Below the pieces are notes generated by a model. The model had not been told where the DNA came from. It saw only the letters and a program-made list of their open reading frames with translations, and searched no databases. A stretch of DNA of 64,000 nucleotides from JBHJGM01 sp964405825. Its GTDB lineage: Bacteria; Verrucomicrobiota; Verrucomicrobiia; Opitutales; JBHJGM01. Positions 1 to 8,379 of the stretch are shown piece after piece. The translations under genes were made by a program, and so were the position numbers. Where the stretch lies: positions 62,001 through 126,000 of the forward strand of contig CAYOPI010000001.1 of NCBI GenBank assembly GCA_964405825.1. The letters run 5' to 3'. The number at the start of each line of letters is the position of its first letter. Position 1 is the stretch's first letter.

Positions 1-164
1 CAGCCCAGCGCCGCGGCCAGAGAGAAGCCCGTGTGCCAGGCGAAGGTGATCGGGTAGAAGCCGAAGAGCAGCGTGGGGTCGTCGCGAAACCAGAAGTCCT
101 GGTGCAGCACGAACATGACCCCGAAGTACACGTACAAGGCCCGCCGGACCGCCTCCGGGCTCAT
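1..164 (-). CDS. DUF3311-like small membrane protein (3' end cut by window edge)
   Basis: The reverse strand reads from an ATG at 164 to the window edge without a stop. About 54 residues are visible: an N-terminal hydrophobic stretch containing FVLHQDFWFRDDPTLLFGF, then FYPITFAWHTGFSLAAALG. This pattern matches small two-helix DUF3311-type proteins, which usually precede a sodium:solute symporter gene; that symporter would lie outside the window. The start codon overlaps the stop of the upstream propeller gene as ATGA, so the two are probably translationally coupled. The family assignment is from memory of the pattern and the remainder is unseen. Confidence 0.5.
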   Translation of the reverse strand, partial: MSPEAVRRALYVYFGVMFVLHQDFWFRDDPTLLFGFYPITFAWHTGFSLAAALG

Positions 165-1759
165 GGACGCGCTCCCGGGATGGCGTCGGGCATCTTCACC
201 GCGACAGCCTGGGTGCTCTCGCCGTCGATTGCGTAAAGGTGCGTCTGCGTGCCGATGTAAAGCGTGCCGTTGGCCACCACGGGGGTGCTGTAGATGGGCG
301 CGCCAAAGTTCACCTTGCGCAGCACCTCGTACTCGCGACTGGCCCTGACGATGTGCAGGTCGCCCTCCTCGGTGCCGAGGAAGACCTTGCCGTCGGCCGC
401 CAGGGTTGAGCCCCAGATGCGGCTGCGCGTGTCGTGCATCCACAGCTTCTCCCCGGTGCGCGCATCCAGGCAATGCAGCTTGCCGGCGTACTCGGCGACA
501 AAGATCAGCCCGTCCTTGATCGAGACGGTCGACATCGACCGGCCAATGCCGCGGTAGTCCCAGACAACGCCGGTCTCGCTGATATCGCCGCGCTGGGTCG
601 GGTCGATGCAGACCAGGCGACCGACGCCGTCGCCGTGTTCGGGGTCCTGGCCAATGACCGAGTAGACTTTGCCCTCCCAGATCACCGGCGTGCCGATGAC
701 CTCGCTGGGTCCGTAAAAAGTAGCGTAGCGGATGGGGTTGCCGTCGGCGTCGAAGCGGTAGCTGGGCGGATTCATGTCGATGCGCCACAGCTCGGGGAGA
801 ACATCGAAGCCGTCCTCGTTGACCTCGGTTTCCGGCTCAAAGCCGTAAACGAAGCCGTCACCCGAGCCAAAGACGACGGTCTTCTGGCCCTCAAAAACTC
901 CGTACGCCGGCGAGGACCAGGTGGCGTGCAGAACGCGCTGACTGATGCCGGAGGCTTCTTCGCCGACCAATTCGCCGGTTTCGGCGTCGAAGACCGCCAG
1001 GCTCGGCGCAAAGGGCGCGGGAATGTTGGTGTGCGACCAGTCCACGCCGTTGGTGGTGGCCGCGTAGACGCGCCCTTCGACGATCATCGGCGCGCCGCCG
1101 GTCACGTTGTGCGGAAACACGCCCAGCTCGTCGCGCATGTCGTAGACCCAGATGAGGTCGGCGTCCCAGCTCTCCAGGTCGCTGCCCTTGTAGTCGGCCT
1201 CGCTCTTGAAATCGCCGTCGTTGCCGTCGGCCAGCCCGTTGATGTCGATTTTGACGACTTCGCAGCGGTTGGTGCTGAGGTAGACGTGGCCCTCGTGAAT
1301 GGCCGGCGAAGAGCAGATGCCAATGTACTCCCAGTCGCTGACCTTGCCGGCGCCGAGCTTGGGAATGTTCAGCTGCCACTGAAACTCGCCGGTTTTCTCG
1401 TCAAAGCACATCACCACGCCGCGGTCCTCGGTGATGTTGGGGTCGCGCGGGGACTCGTTGTTGGTGCCCACCACGACCTTGCCCTCGGCGATGGCGGCGT
1501 TGCCGTAGCTCTGCGAACCCAGCTTGGCCACCCAGCGAACGCCGCGGACCGTGCTCAGGTCGATGCGGTCGGTGCCTTCCACGCGCTGGCCGGGGTCGAA
1601 GTCGATCGAGATGCCCGTCTCGGGCGAGTACATGTTGCGCTCGACGGTGCGGCCCCACATGGGCCAGTCCGCCCGGGCAAAGGGGGCGGCCAAAGCCAGG
1701 CCAAGCAAACTCAGAAGGAAGCGCCGCCCCAGGGCGGTCGGAGGGACTCGGGTCTTCAT
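161..1759 (-). CDS. Exported PQQ-like beta-propeller protein
   Basis: A 532-residue protein with a signal peptide over about residues 1-30 (basic start, hydrophobic core, ending PFARA). The mature part begins DWPMWGRTVERNMYSPE, the usual opening of exported PQQ-like propellers. Blade motifs recur, for example CFDEKTGEFQW, VFDAETGEL, CLDARTGEKLW and LYAIDGES, typical of BamB/PQQ-dehydrogenase-like WD-type blades. It lies last of three such genes on the minus strand and overlaps its upstream neighbour by ATGA. No catalytic quinoprotein ligands can be assigned, so enzymatic activity is uncertain; a sensor, scaffold or sugar-dehydrogenase-like role is possible. Acts in the periplasm. Confidence 0.82.
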   Translation of the reverse strand: MKTRVPPTALGRRFLLSLLGLALAAPFARADWPMWGRTVERNMYSPETGISIDFDPGQRVEGTDRIDLSTVRGVRWVAKLGSQSYGNAAIAEGKVVVGTNNESPRDPNITEDRGVVMCFDEKTGEFQWQLNIPKLGAGKVSDWEYIGICSSPAIHEGHVYLSTNRCEVVKIDINGLADGNDGDFKSEADYKGSDLESWDADLIWVYDMRDELGVFPHNVTGGAPMIVEGRVYAATTNGVDWSHTNIPAPFAPSLAVFDAETGELVGEEASGISQRVLHATWSSPAYGVFEGQKTVVFGSGDGFVYGFEPETEVNEDGFDVLPELWRIDMNPPSYRFDADGNPIRYATFYGPSEVIGTPVIWEGKVYSVIGQDPEHGDGVGRLVCIDPTQRGDISETGVVWDYRGIGRSMSTVSIKDGLIFVAEYAGKLHCLDARTGEKLWMHDTRSRIWGSTLAADGKVFLGTEEGDLHIVRASREYEVLRKVNFGAPIYSTPVVANGTLYIGTQTHLYAIDGESTQAVAVKMPDAIPGARP

Positions 1760-4089
1760 AGCGGGGGACTTGGATAAATCTTCAGGTTGTCAAAGTAGAC
1801 CCGCTTCTGGCTCTGCGGGGAAAAGGCATAAAGACCCGGTGAACCTTTCACGTGGGCGTCGTCCACCGCAACCTCGATGGTCCACTCGGCCGGTTCGTCG
1901 GTGCCGCGTTCCCAGGCTTTCGCGCGAATCATGCCGCTGCCATCGTCGTGCACGTCGACCCGTGTCTTGAGCGTGTACCAGGTGCCCGGGCGCACCGCGA
2001 AGGGCACGGACTCCTTCAGGCGGTCGTGATTGCTGGTCACCTCGAGGATGCGCCAGTTGCCCACCAGAGCGATGGCGTAGCGCTGGTTGATCAGGCCGGC
2101 GGTGGAGGAGATGCGGCGGTTTCCGTCGGTCTTCACGTCGACCTGCATGGTGTAGCCGCTGGCCTCGGGGTCGCCGATGAAGGTGCGCGAGCGCTGCAGG
2201 ATGACACGGTCCAGCGTGTTGGCGAGCACCTGACCGCCGTCTTCCTCGATCACCTGGTAACGGAAGCGCGCCCCCAGCCAGGGCAGCGGGGGAAACCCGA
2301 AGGACTCGCCGTCGCCGTTGGTCTGGCTCAGCGCAAAGTCTTCAAAGTCCTCGGTGTAGGTGTCGCCGATGACCACGCGCCCGCGCGCGGTGCCGGCGAT
2401 GCCACCCTGGGAATACCGAATCGCGCCGGCGGACTGCTTCGCGTCCTCACCCGCCGTCAGCACGCCGTCCTGACTGATCACCGCGTCGACCTCGGCCCGC
2501 ACCCGTGCGCCTTCAGGGATGTACTTCTCCCACTGGCCGATGCTGCGGTCGTCGATCAACGAGACCGTTCCCGGGGGCACGTTCAGACGCTCGGTGTAGA
2601 GTTGGAACGACTCTCCCGGGCGCAGACGAAACTCAGGCGGGAGCACGCGGCGCAGAGCCTGTCCGGCGGTCGGGCGCGCTTCGGGCTGCACCTGCCCGAA
2701 GTCCCAGGCCGACTTCACCGGCTCGCCTTCGAGGCCAAGGTCGTAGGCGTAGAGCGCGCCTTTGCCCTCCAGGTAAAGCATCCCGTCGTAGTAGGCGGGC
2801 TGACCGGTCAGCGGCTTGTCAAAGCGCTTTTCATCCAGCAGCTGGGGCTCGTCGCCATCCTTCACCACGAAGAACGAACCCTCCAGAAACGGCGCGTAGA
2901 GCTTGCCGTCCAGGTACAGGGGCGAGGCGTGCAGCTGGTCGGGCGCGAGCTTCTTGATCCAGACGAATTCGCCGGTGCGCGCATCGACCTTCTTGAGTTC
3001 CCCGTGCACGGTGGTCTGGTAGACGAAGTCGCCCTTGAGGGTGGGCGAGCTGGTGAAGGAGGACAGATCGTTGTTGCGCCAGGCCTCGATCTCCTTGCCG
3101 AGGATCTTCGGCAGATCGCCGGTCGGGCGTTCGCGCGGCAGTTTCAGGCTGACCATCCGTCCGCTGGTGGACTTGTCGAGGTTCTCCTTGCCGTGGAGGA
3201 TGATGAGGCGGTCCTCACCGTAAAGGACCGGGGTCGAGTTGATCCCGCCCGTGGATAGGTGGAAGCGCCAGAGTGGCTCGCCCGTCCTCGCGTCGATGCA
3301 GACCAGGTTGCCGCAGCCGGTGCCGGCATAGAAGACGCGCGTGCCGTCCTCGAGCGTCTGGAAGACCGGGGTGGAGTACGAGCTGTCCTTCGGCGCGATC
3401 GCCGGGGTGCTGTACCAGACCAGTTCCCCGCTGCGCTTGTCGAAGGCGTAGAAGCGGTCGCGCGGCGCGCCGTTGAGGCCCCAGTTGGCGGTAATGCCAT
3501 GTATGATGACCAGCTCGCCGTCGATGCGCGGGGTGCCGGTGCGCCCGTTGGGAAAGGTCAGGCGCCCGAACTCCTCCAGCAGCGAGCGCTCCCAGAGCAT
3601 CTTTCCGTCGGCGTCGAAGCTCATCAACAGCCCCGGGCTGGTCATCAGAAAGAGGTTGCCCGTGGCTGGATCGATCTCCGGTGAGCCGATCCCGTAGCGC
3701 TCGTAGATGATGTCGCTGACGAAATCGGCAAAGCGGTGCTCCCAGATCGGCTCACCGGTCCTGGCATCCAGGCAAAGGAGCACCTCGCGCAGGTCGCCGC
3801 GCTCGCCCTTGTAACCGAAAACGTAAAGCCGCCCGTTGGCCGCCACCGGGGTGCCGCCGCCGTAGACCGGATAGGTCCAGGTGGGTTCGCCGAGGGTGTC
3901 GTTCAGGCCCGTGTCATGGGCCACGCCGTTGGTCTGCGGGCCGCGCCAGGAATACCAGTTGGCCGAGTCGTACTTGGCCGCGCTGGCCGGAAGGGCCAGC
4001 CACAGGCAGGCCGCCGCGACGCAAACGCGGGCCGCGCCAGGACGGCGTTGAATCCAGGGGAGCACCCAACCAGCAACGGGAGAAATCAT
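1756..4089 (-). CDS. Large exported PQQ-like propeller with C-terminal jelly-roll-like domain
   Basis: A 777-residue protein. Residues 1-38 form a signal peptide ending LALPASA. Residues 40-470 carry repeated propeller blades (CLDARTGEPIWEHRF, AFDKRSGELVW, CIDARTGEPLW, KVDARTGEFVW). After about residue 560 comes a region (GYTMQVDVKTD, FAVRPGTWYTLKTRVDV, VYFDNLKIYPS) resembling the DUF1080/concanavalin-like folds common in this phylum, which often bind or cleave glycans. Its stop overlaps the next gene by ATGA, and 65 bases separate it from the third propeller gene upstream. Substrate unknown. Confidence 0.8.
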   Translation of the reverse strand: MISPVAGWVLPWIQRRPGAARVCVAAACLWLALPASAAKYDSANWYSWRGPQTNGVAHDTGLNDTLGEPTWTYPVYGGGTPVAANGRLYVFGYKGERGDLREVLLCLDARTGEPIWEHRFADFVSDIIYERYGIGSPEIDPATGNLFLMTSPGLLMSFDADGKMLWERSLLEEFGRLTFPNGRTGTPRIDGELVIIHGITANWGLNGAPRDRFYAFDKRSGELVWYSTPAIAPKDSSYSTPVFQTLEDGTRVFYAGTGCGNLVCIDARTGEPLWRFHLSTGGINSTPVLYGEDRLIILHGKENLDKSTSGRMVSLKLPRERPTGDLPKILGKEIEAWRNNDLSSFTSSPTLKGDFVYQTTVHGELKKVDARTGEFVWIKKLAPDQLHASPLYLDGKLYAPFLEGSFFVVKDGDEPQLLDEKRFDKPLTGQPAYYDGMLYLEGKGALYAYDLGLEGEPVKSAWDFGQVQPEARPTAGQALRRVLPPEFRLRPGESFQLYTERLNVPPGTVSLIDDRSIGQWEKYIPEGARVRAEVDAVISQDGVLTAGEDAKQSAGAIRYSQGGIAGTARGRVVIGDTYTEDFEDFALSQTNGDGESFGFPPLPWLGARFRYQVIEEDGGQVLANTLDRVILQRSRTFIGDPEASGYTMQVDVKTDGNRRISSTAGLINQRYAIALVGNWRILEVTSNHDRLKESVPFAVRPGTWYTLKTRVDVHDDGSGMIRAKAWERGTDEPAEWTIEVAVDDAHVKGSPGLYAFSPQSQKRVYFDNLKIYPSPPL

Positions 4090-4154
4090 GCCTCAACTGC
4101 CAGAACTTCGTGCGTTCTTGTCAATCGGGATCTGCGTGTGATGGCGACGCGCCC

Positions 4155-5417
4155 CTAGGATTCGCCGATGCGGAAGGCGGCGGTCTTGCCGTCGTTGTTG
4201 CGCAGGAAGACGACGCCGTCGGCGTAGGCCGGCTCGACCCAGCTCTGCCGCGGCAGCGCCTGCATACGCTCCTTCTCGCGGTAGCGGCTGGAGCTGGCCT
4301 CCACCACGACCAGTTCGCCATCGGTGGTCAGGATCACCAGCTGCCCGTCGACCAGAATGAGCGAACCCGAGCCGAGGCCATCCTCGCTCCAGCGCACCCG
4401 GCCGGTCTCCATGTCCACGCACTTGAGCGCATGGCCCCGGCGGTTGCCGACGTGGTTGACGTGGAAGCCGTAGAGGTGCCCGTCGTAAAGGACGCTGCTG
4501 GTGAGCTGGTTCATGAAGTCATTGTGGGCCCAGACCTGTTCAGCCGAGGAGCCGTCGATTTCCACGAGGGCGCTGCCCTTGCCGTAGCCCGAGGAGATAA
4601 AGACCTTGTCGTCCAGGGCGATCGGTGTGGCGGCGTTGACGTCGTAGGAGGTTTCCCAGCGTTTCTGGAAGACCTGGCGACCGTCCTCGAGGGCGTGACC
4701 GACCAGCCCGTAGGCGTTGAAGGCCAGAATGATGTCCTTGCCCTCGTGCTCGTGCACGACCGGCGAGGAGTAGCCCGCCCCGGCACTGCCCGAGCGCCAC
4801 TTGACCTCGCCCGTGCGTCGATCCAGCGCCACCAGAGACGAGCTGCGCCCGCCCGGCTCCACGATGACGAAGTCACCCGCCACCATCGGAGCACTGGAGA
4901 AACCCCAGCGCGGACGGTCCCCGTTGAGATCTTCGACCAAATGAGTCTTCCAGCCGAGTTCACCGGTCTTTGCGTTCAACGCGTGCAGGTGTCCCTCATG
5001 CGAAAGCGTGTAGAGAATGCCGTCGGCGTAGGCCGGCGTGGAGGCCGGGCCGCCTTCAAACTGCCGCGGAGCCTTGCCGATCTCGTACTTGAAGGTCCAC
5101 TTCTCCTGGCCCGAGGCCGCGTCGATGGCGAAGACAACGTCCTGGTACCGGCCCGTGCTGCGGTCGCGGATGTTGCCCATGGTGAAGGCAACGCCTTCGG
5201 CCACCACGAACGCCGAGACGCCCGTGCCGACATCCTTGGTCCAAAGGCGCTCCGGCCCCATTTCCGGCCAGGAGGACAGCAGCTGCCCCTCCGGCGATGC
5301 GCCATTGCGCTCGGGCCCGCGAAACTGGGGCCAGTCCCCAGCCCAAAGGCTCGATGTGAATCCAGCGCTGCCGGCAATCGTCAGCGCACCCAGGAGCAAG
5401 CAAGAACCGCGAATCAT
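4155..5417 (-). CDS. Exported PQQ-like beta-propeller protein
   Basis: 420 residues: an N-terminal signal peptide (about 1-26, ending SSLWA), then GDWPQFRGPERNG, the standard beginning of PQQ-like propellers in Planctomycetota and Verrucomicrobiota. Blades are marked by AIDAASGQEKWTF, ALNAKTGELGW, ALDRRTGEVKW and CVDMETGRVRW. It is the first gene of a three-propeller group transcribed leftward and is divergent from the alpha-L-rhamnosidase gene, with 128 bases between the two starts. That arrangement suggests, but does not show, shared control and a role in plant or algal polysaccharide use. Confidence 0.83.
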   Translation of the reverse strand: MIRGSCLLLGALTIAGSAGFTSSLWAGDWPQFRGPERNGASPEGQLLSSWPEMGPERLWTKDVGTGVSAFVVAEGVAFTMGNIRDRSTGRYQDVVFAIDAASGQEKWTFKYEIGKAPRQFEGGPASTPAYADGILYTLSHEGHLHALNAKTGELGWKTHLVEDLNGDRPRWGFSSAPMVAGDFVIVEPGGRSSSLVALDRRTGEVKWRSGSAGAGYSSPVVHEHEGKDIILAFNAYGLVGHALEDGRQVFQKRWETSYDVNAATPIALDDKVFISSGYGKGSALVEIDGSSAEQVWAHNDFMNQLTSSVLYDGHLYGFHVNHVGNRRGHALKCVDMETGRVRWSEDGLGSGSLILVDGQLVILTTDGELVVVEASSSRYREKERMQALPRQSWVEPAYADGVVFLRNNDGKTAAFRIGES

Positions 5418-5426
5418 ATGGATGAC

Positions 5427-5448
5427 CTTTGCGAAATGCCATGCAAAG
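5427..5448. promoter_or_regulatory. CTTTGC/GCAAAG inverted repeat in divergent promoter region
   Basis: Two 6-base arms, CTTTGC and GCAAAG, separated by 10 bases, lie just upstream of the propeller start and 98 bases before the rhamnosidase start. The position suits a dimeric regulator controlling both divergent genes. No -35/-10 pair is obvious. A short repeat like this could arise by chance. Confidence 0.25.
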
Positions 5449-5545
5449 TCAACGGACCCCCGCCGAAGACCGCACGGCTCAGCGCTCAGACCCCCCGTTT
5501 TCTAAAAGGTTGCCGAGAACTGGCCGGTCCGCCTTGCTCGCCACA

Positions 5546-7981
5546 ATGCCCGCCGACCCCGCCGCTTTCGACCCCGCCCGCTATCTCTCCATCGAGCCCT
5601 CGCGCAAGTGGACGGCCGGCTGGATTTGGAGCTCCGAGCGCGGGCCCGACAACGCCTACTGGCTCTTCCGCCGCGCCTTCGAGGTCCAGACAACGCCCAG
5701 CTCGGCCACGCTCTTCGCCTCGGCCGAAACGCGCTGCCAGCTCTTTCTCGACGGGGAGCCGGTCGGCCGCGCACCCAAGCTCAGCCAGCCCTGGCTGCAG
5801 TACTACCACGCCTTCGACGTCGCCGCGCAACTGACCCCCGGGACCCACGTGCTGGCGGCCATCGTTTACCTGCAGGGCTCGCGCGACTACTGCGAACCGG
5901 GCCTGCTCGCCGAAATCGAAGCTGATGGCACCTTTTTGCTGGGCACGGATCCCGAGTGGGCCGTGCAGCGCGGGCATGCCTGGCGCACCGACACCCAGCT
6001 CTTTCGCATGAACCACTTCGCGCGCTTCCAGGAGCACGTCGACCTGCGCCGGATGCCCCGGGGCTGGCTGGCGTCCGAATTCAATGACAGCAACTGGCCG
6101 CGGGCTTCCTTTGTACGGGCCAAGCACGCGCGCACCGAAGGCGACCGCCCCCGCATCCCCAACGCCGGACCATGGTCGCGGCTGGTTCCCAATCCCCTGC
6201 CGCCGATGACCGATACGCCCGCTTACGCGGTGGCGGTGCAACGGTTGGAAGAGTGCGTGGACCTGCAGAACCGCCAGCGCAGCGAGGACTGCTCGATCTC
6301 GTTGAGCCAGCCCGGCCAGCCCATTGAGCACGCCACCCTCGTCAGCGCCGAGGCCCTCCTTGCAGCCGAGGGCACGACCACCCTGCAATGCTCCAAACCC
6401 GCCGGTGCGACCAAGTACCTCGGGCGCTGGGACCCGACCGTGGTGCTGGACTTCGGGAAGGTCCTCACCGCCTACCCCCGCCTGACCCTGGACGTCCCCG
6501 AAGGCGCCACCCTGGAGATTGGCTACGCCGAGCGCCTGTTTGACGGGCACTTCAACAACGCGGTCGAGGGCTGGTTCGCGGACAAAGTCACGTTCCCGGC
6601 AGGCACGCACACCTGGCAGCCCTTCACCTGGAAGGCCTTCCGCTTCCTCAAGCTGCGCCTCAAGCACGCCTCGGATGAACCGGTCGTGATCCACGACCTG
6701 CACGCGCGCATCAGCACCTATCCCTTCGAACTGCGCGGGCGTTTTCAATGCGAGGACGCCGACCTGCAAGGGGCCTGGGAAATCTCCCGCGAGACGCTGC
6801 GGCTGTGCTCGAACGAATTCCTGATGGACACGCCCTGGCGCGAAGCCGCCCAGTGGCTCGGCGACGTGGCCTCGGTCACCCTCGGGGGCCTCTACGCCTG
6901 CTTCGGCGACACCACCCTCCCGCGTGAGTTCTACCGCCAGACCACCTCCAACCAGTTCCCCACGGGGATGATCTCGAACACCTCGAACTTTCCCTCCCCG
7001 TGGATGTACGGCGCAATCCCTGACTACTCGCTGGAATGGCTGATCTTCCTTTGGGACCACTTCATGCTCACCGGCGACGAGGTCTTTCTTGAGGAATGCT
7101 ACCCGGTGGCCCTGCGCGTCATCCAGGCCCTGCTGCCCAACTGCAACGCCCACGCGATGGTCGAGGACGTCAACTACTGGCACCTGATCGACTGGGCCCA
7201 CATCGACCGCCGCGGCGCGGGCTGCCCCTTCAACGCACTGTTCTACGGCGCGCTCGAGGCCCTCGCAAAAATCGCCAGCCATCTCGGCGACGACCGCTGG
7301 GCCCGGAAGGCTCAGGAACTGCGCGAAGTCATTCTGGCGCATTTTCAGGAGGACTTCTGGGATGCGCGCCACGGCTGCTTCGCCGACTGCCAGGTCGACG
7401 GCGTCCGCTCGGACATGCACAGCGAGCACGCCTCGGCCGCCGCCATCCGCTTTGGCCTGGCCGACGAAGCCGCCACCGCCGAGGTCCTGCGGCGCTTTTA
7501 CGAAACCCCGCGCAGCCCCGACGATCCCCTCCCCTACACCGCCGAATGCGAACCTTTCTTCACCGTCTTCGTGTTGCAGGCGCTGGACCGCGTGGGCCGC
7601 TTTGATCTGGCCCTGCAGGTGATCCGCGACCGCTGGGGTCGGCGCATGCTCGACCTCGGCGCGACCTCGACCTTCGAGGAATGGGGGAGCAACGGCACCT
7701 GGCGCAGTGGCGCGTTTCACGGGATGATGCGCACGCACAGTCACGCCTGGTCGGGCGCGCCGGCGGAGTTCCTCATCACCCAGCTGCTCGGGCTGCAAAT
7801 CACCACCCCCGGCGCCACCAACTACACCCTCGACCCGAAAAAGACGCCCTTCCCTTACACCGCCACCTACCCCTTCCCCGATGGCCGCAGCGTCACCGCC
7901 ACCTGGGACGGAAAAGCGATGACAGTCGAGGAGGCAAAGGGCTCACCCGATTCAGACGGCTCACCCTCGCCTCTTTGCTGA
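5546..7981 (+). CDS. Alpha-L-rhamnosidase, GH78 family
   Basis: 811 residues from the ATG at 5546, chosen because the 39 residues upstream in the same frame are low-complexity and lack a recognisable domain. Hydrolyses terminal alpha-L-rhamnose from glycosides or polysaccharides. The signature DTPWREAAQWLGD at residues 428-440 corresponds to the GH78 catalytic D-x4-E-x6-D motif, and TFEEWG (E711/E712) to the second acidic site. An N-terminal beta-sandwich (WTAGWIW, LDGEPVGRAP) precedes the (alpha/alpha)6 barrel. No signal peptide is visible, so cytoplasmic action on imported oligosaccharides is likely. It can feed rhamnose to the microcompartment operon near the far end of the window. Confidence 0.9.
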   Translation: MPADPAAFDPARYLSIEPSRKWTAGWIWSSERGPDNAYWLFRRAFEVQTTPSSATLFASAETRCQLFLDGEPVGRAPKLSQPWLQYYHAFDVAAQLTPGTHVLAAIVYLQGSRDYCEPGLLAEIEADGTFLLGTDPEWAVQRGHAWRTDTQLFRMNHFARFQEHVDLRRMPRGWLASEFNDSNWPRASFVRAKHARTEGDRPRIPNAGPWSRLVPNPLPPMTDTPAYAVAVQRLEECVDLQNRQRSEDCSISLSQPGQPIEHATLVSAEALLAAEGTTTLQCSKPAGATKYLGRWDPTVVLDFGKVLTAYPRLTLDVPEGATLEIGYAERLFDGHFNNAVEGWFADKVTFPAGTHTWQPFTWKAFRFLKLRLKHASDEPVVIHDLHARISTYPFELRGRFQCEDADLQGAWEISRETLRLCSNEFLMDTPWREAAQWLGDVASVTLGGLYACFGDTTLPREFYRQTTSNQFPTGMISNTSNFPSPWMYGAIPDYSLEWLIFLWDHFMLTGDEVFLEECYPVALRVIQALLPNCNAHAMVEDVNYWHLIDWAHIDRRGAGCPFNALFYGALEALAKIASHLGDDRWARKAQELREVILAHFQEDFWDARHGCFADCQVDGVRSDMHSEHASAAAIRFGLADEAATAEVLRRFYETPRSPDDPLPYTAECEPFFTVFVLQALDRVGRFDLALQVIRDRWGRRMLDLGATSTFEEWGSNGTWRSGAFHGMMRTHSHAWSGAPAEFLITQLLGLQITTPGATNYTLDPKKTPFPYTATYPFPDGRSVTATWDGKAMTVEEAKGSPDSDGSPSPLC

Positions 7982-8379
7982 CGGTGGTCCTGCCCTTGGG
8001 CTGAATGCCACCTCGAGCACGCCCGCGCAATCACCCAAAGATCCGAACGGCATCACAACCGCAGCGCGTTGCAGCACTTGAATCGTTTCACGACCCGGAC
8101 CGGTTTGGTTTCTCGCGCCACTACAACCTCCGTTTTCACCCGGATCGAACGGGTCGTGGACAACACCTGTCTACATGGCCCGCGGGGCATCACCTCCGTC
8201 CAGTCTGACAGCTATCGACAAGGGGTGGCTCTGCCGCTGGAGCACGGAGAACAGGTGCCAGAAACGATACTGCATTCGACTTTGCAGGATGAGTCATCAA
8301 TCCAGCCGATCTTACGACTTCAGGATTGAAACAGAGGCCATTCAATGGCAATAAATGTGATTACATCACCTCATTCACA
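7982..8379. other. Non-coding gap, 398 bases
   Basis: Downstream of the rhamnosidase and upstream of the giant secreted protein. Reading frames here are short and lack protein character. Just before the next start the sequence becomes A/T-richer (8340-8380), which fits a promoter or leader, but no convincing -35/-10 pair or terminator hairpin was found. Confidence 0.5.

Noticed and set aside
434..1777. 447-codon plus-strand frame opposite the first propeller gene
   Set aside because: Same compositional artefact; the propeller gene on the minus strand has a signal peptide and blade motifs.
5486..7798. 770-codon open frame antisense to the rhamnosidase
   Set aside because: High GC at third codon positions keeps the opposite strand open. 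The product is repetitive, rich in Val/Gly/Arg and has no family features, while the plus strand carries clear GH78 motifs.
8005..8329. Short plus-strand frames between the rhamnosidase and the giant secreted protein
   Set aside because: Two overlapping frames compete, neither has a ribosome site or protein-like composition.
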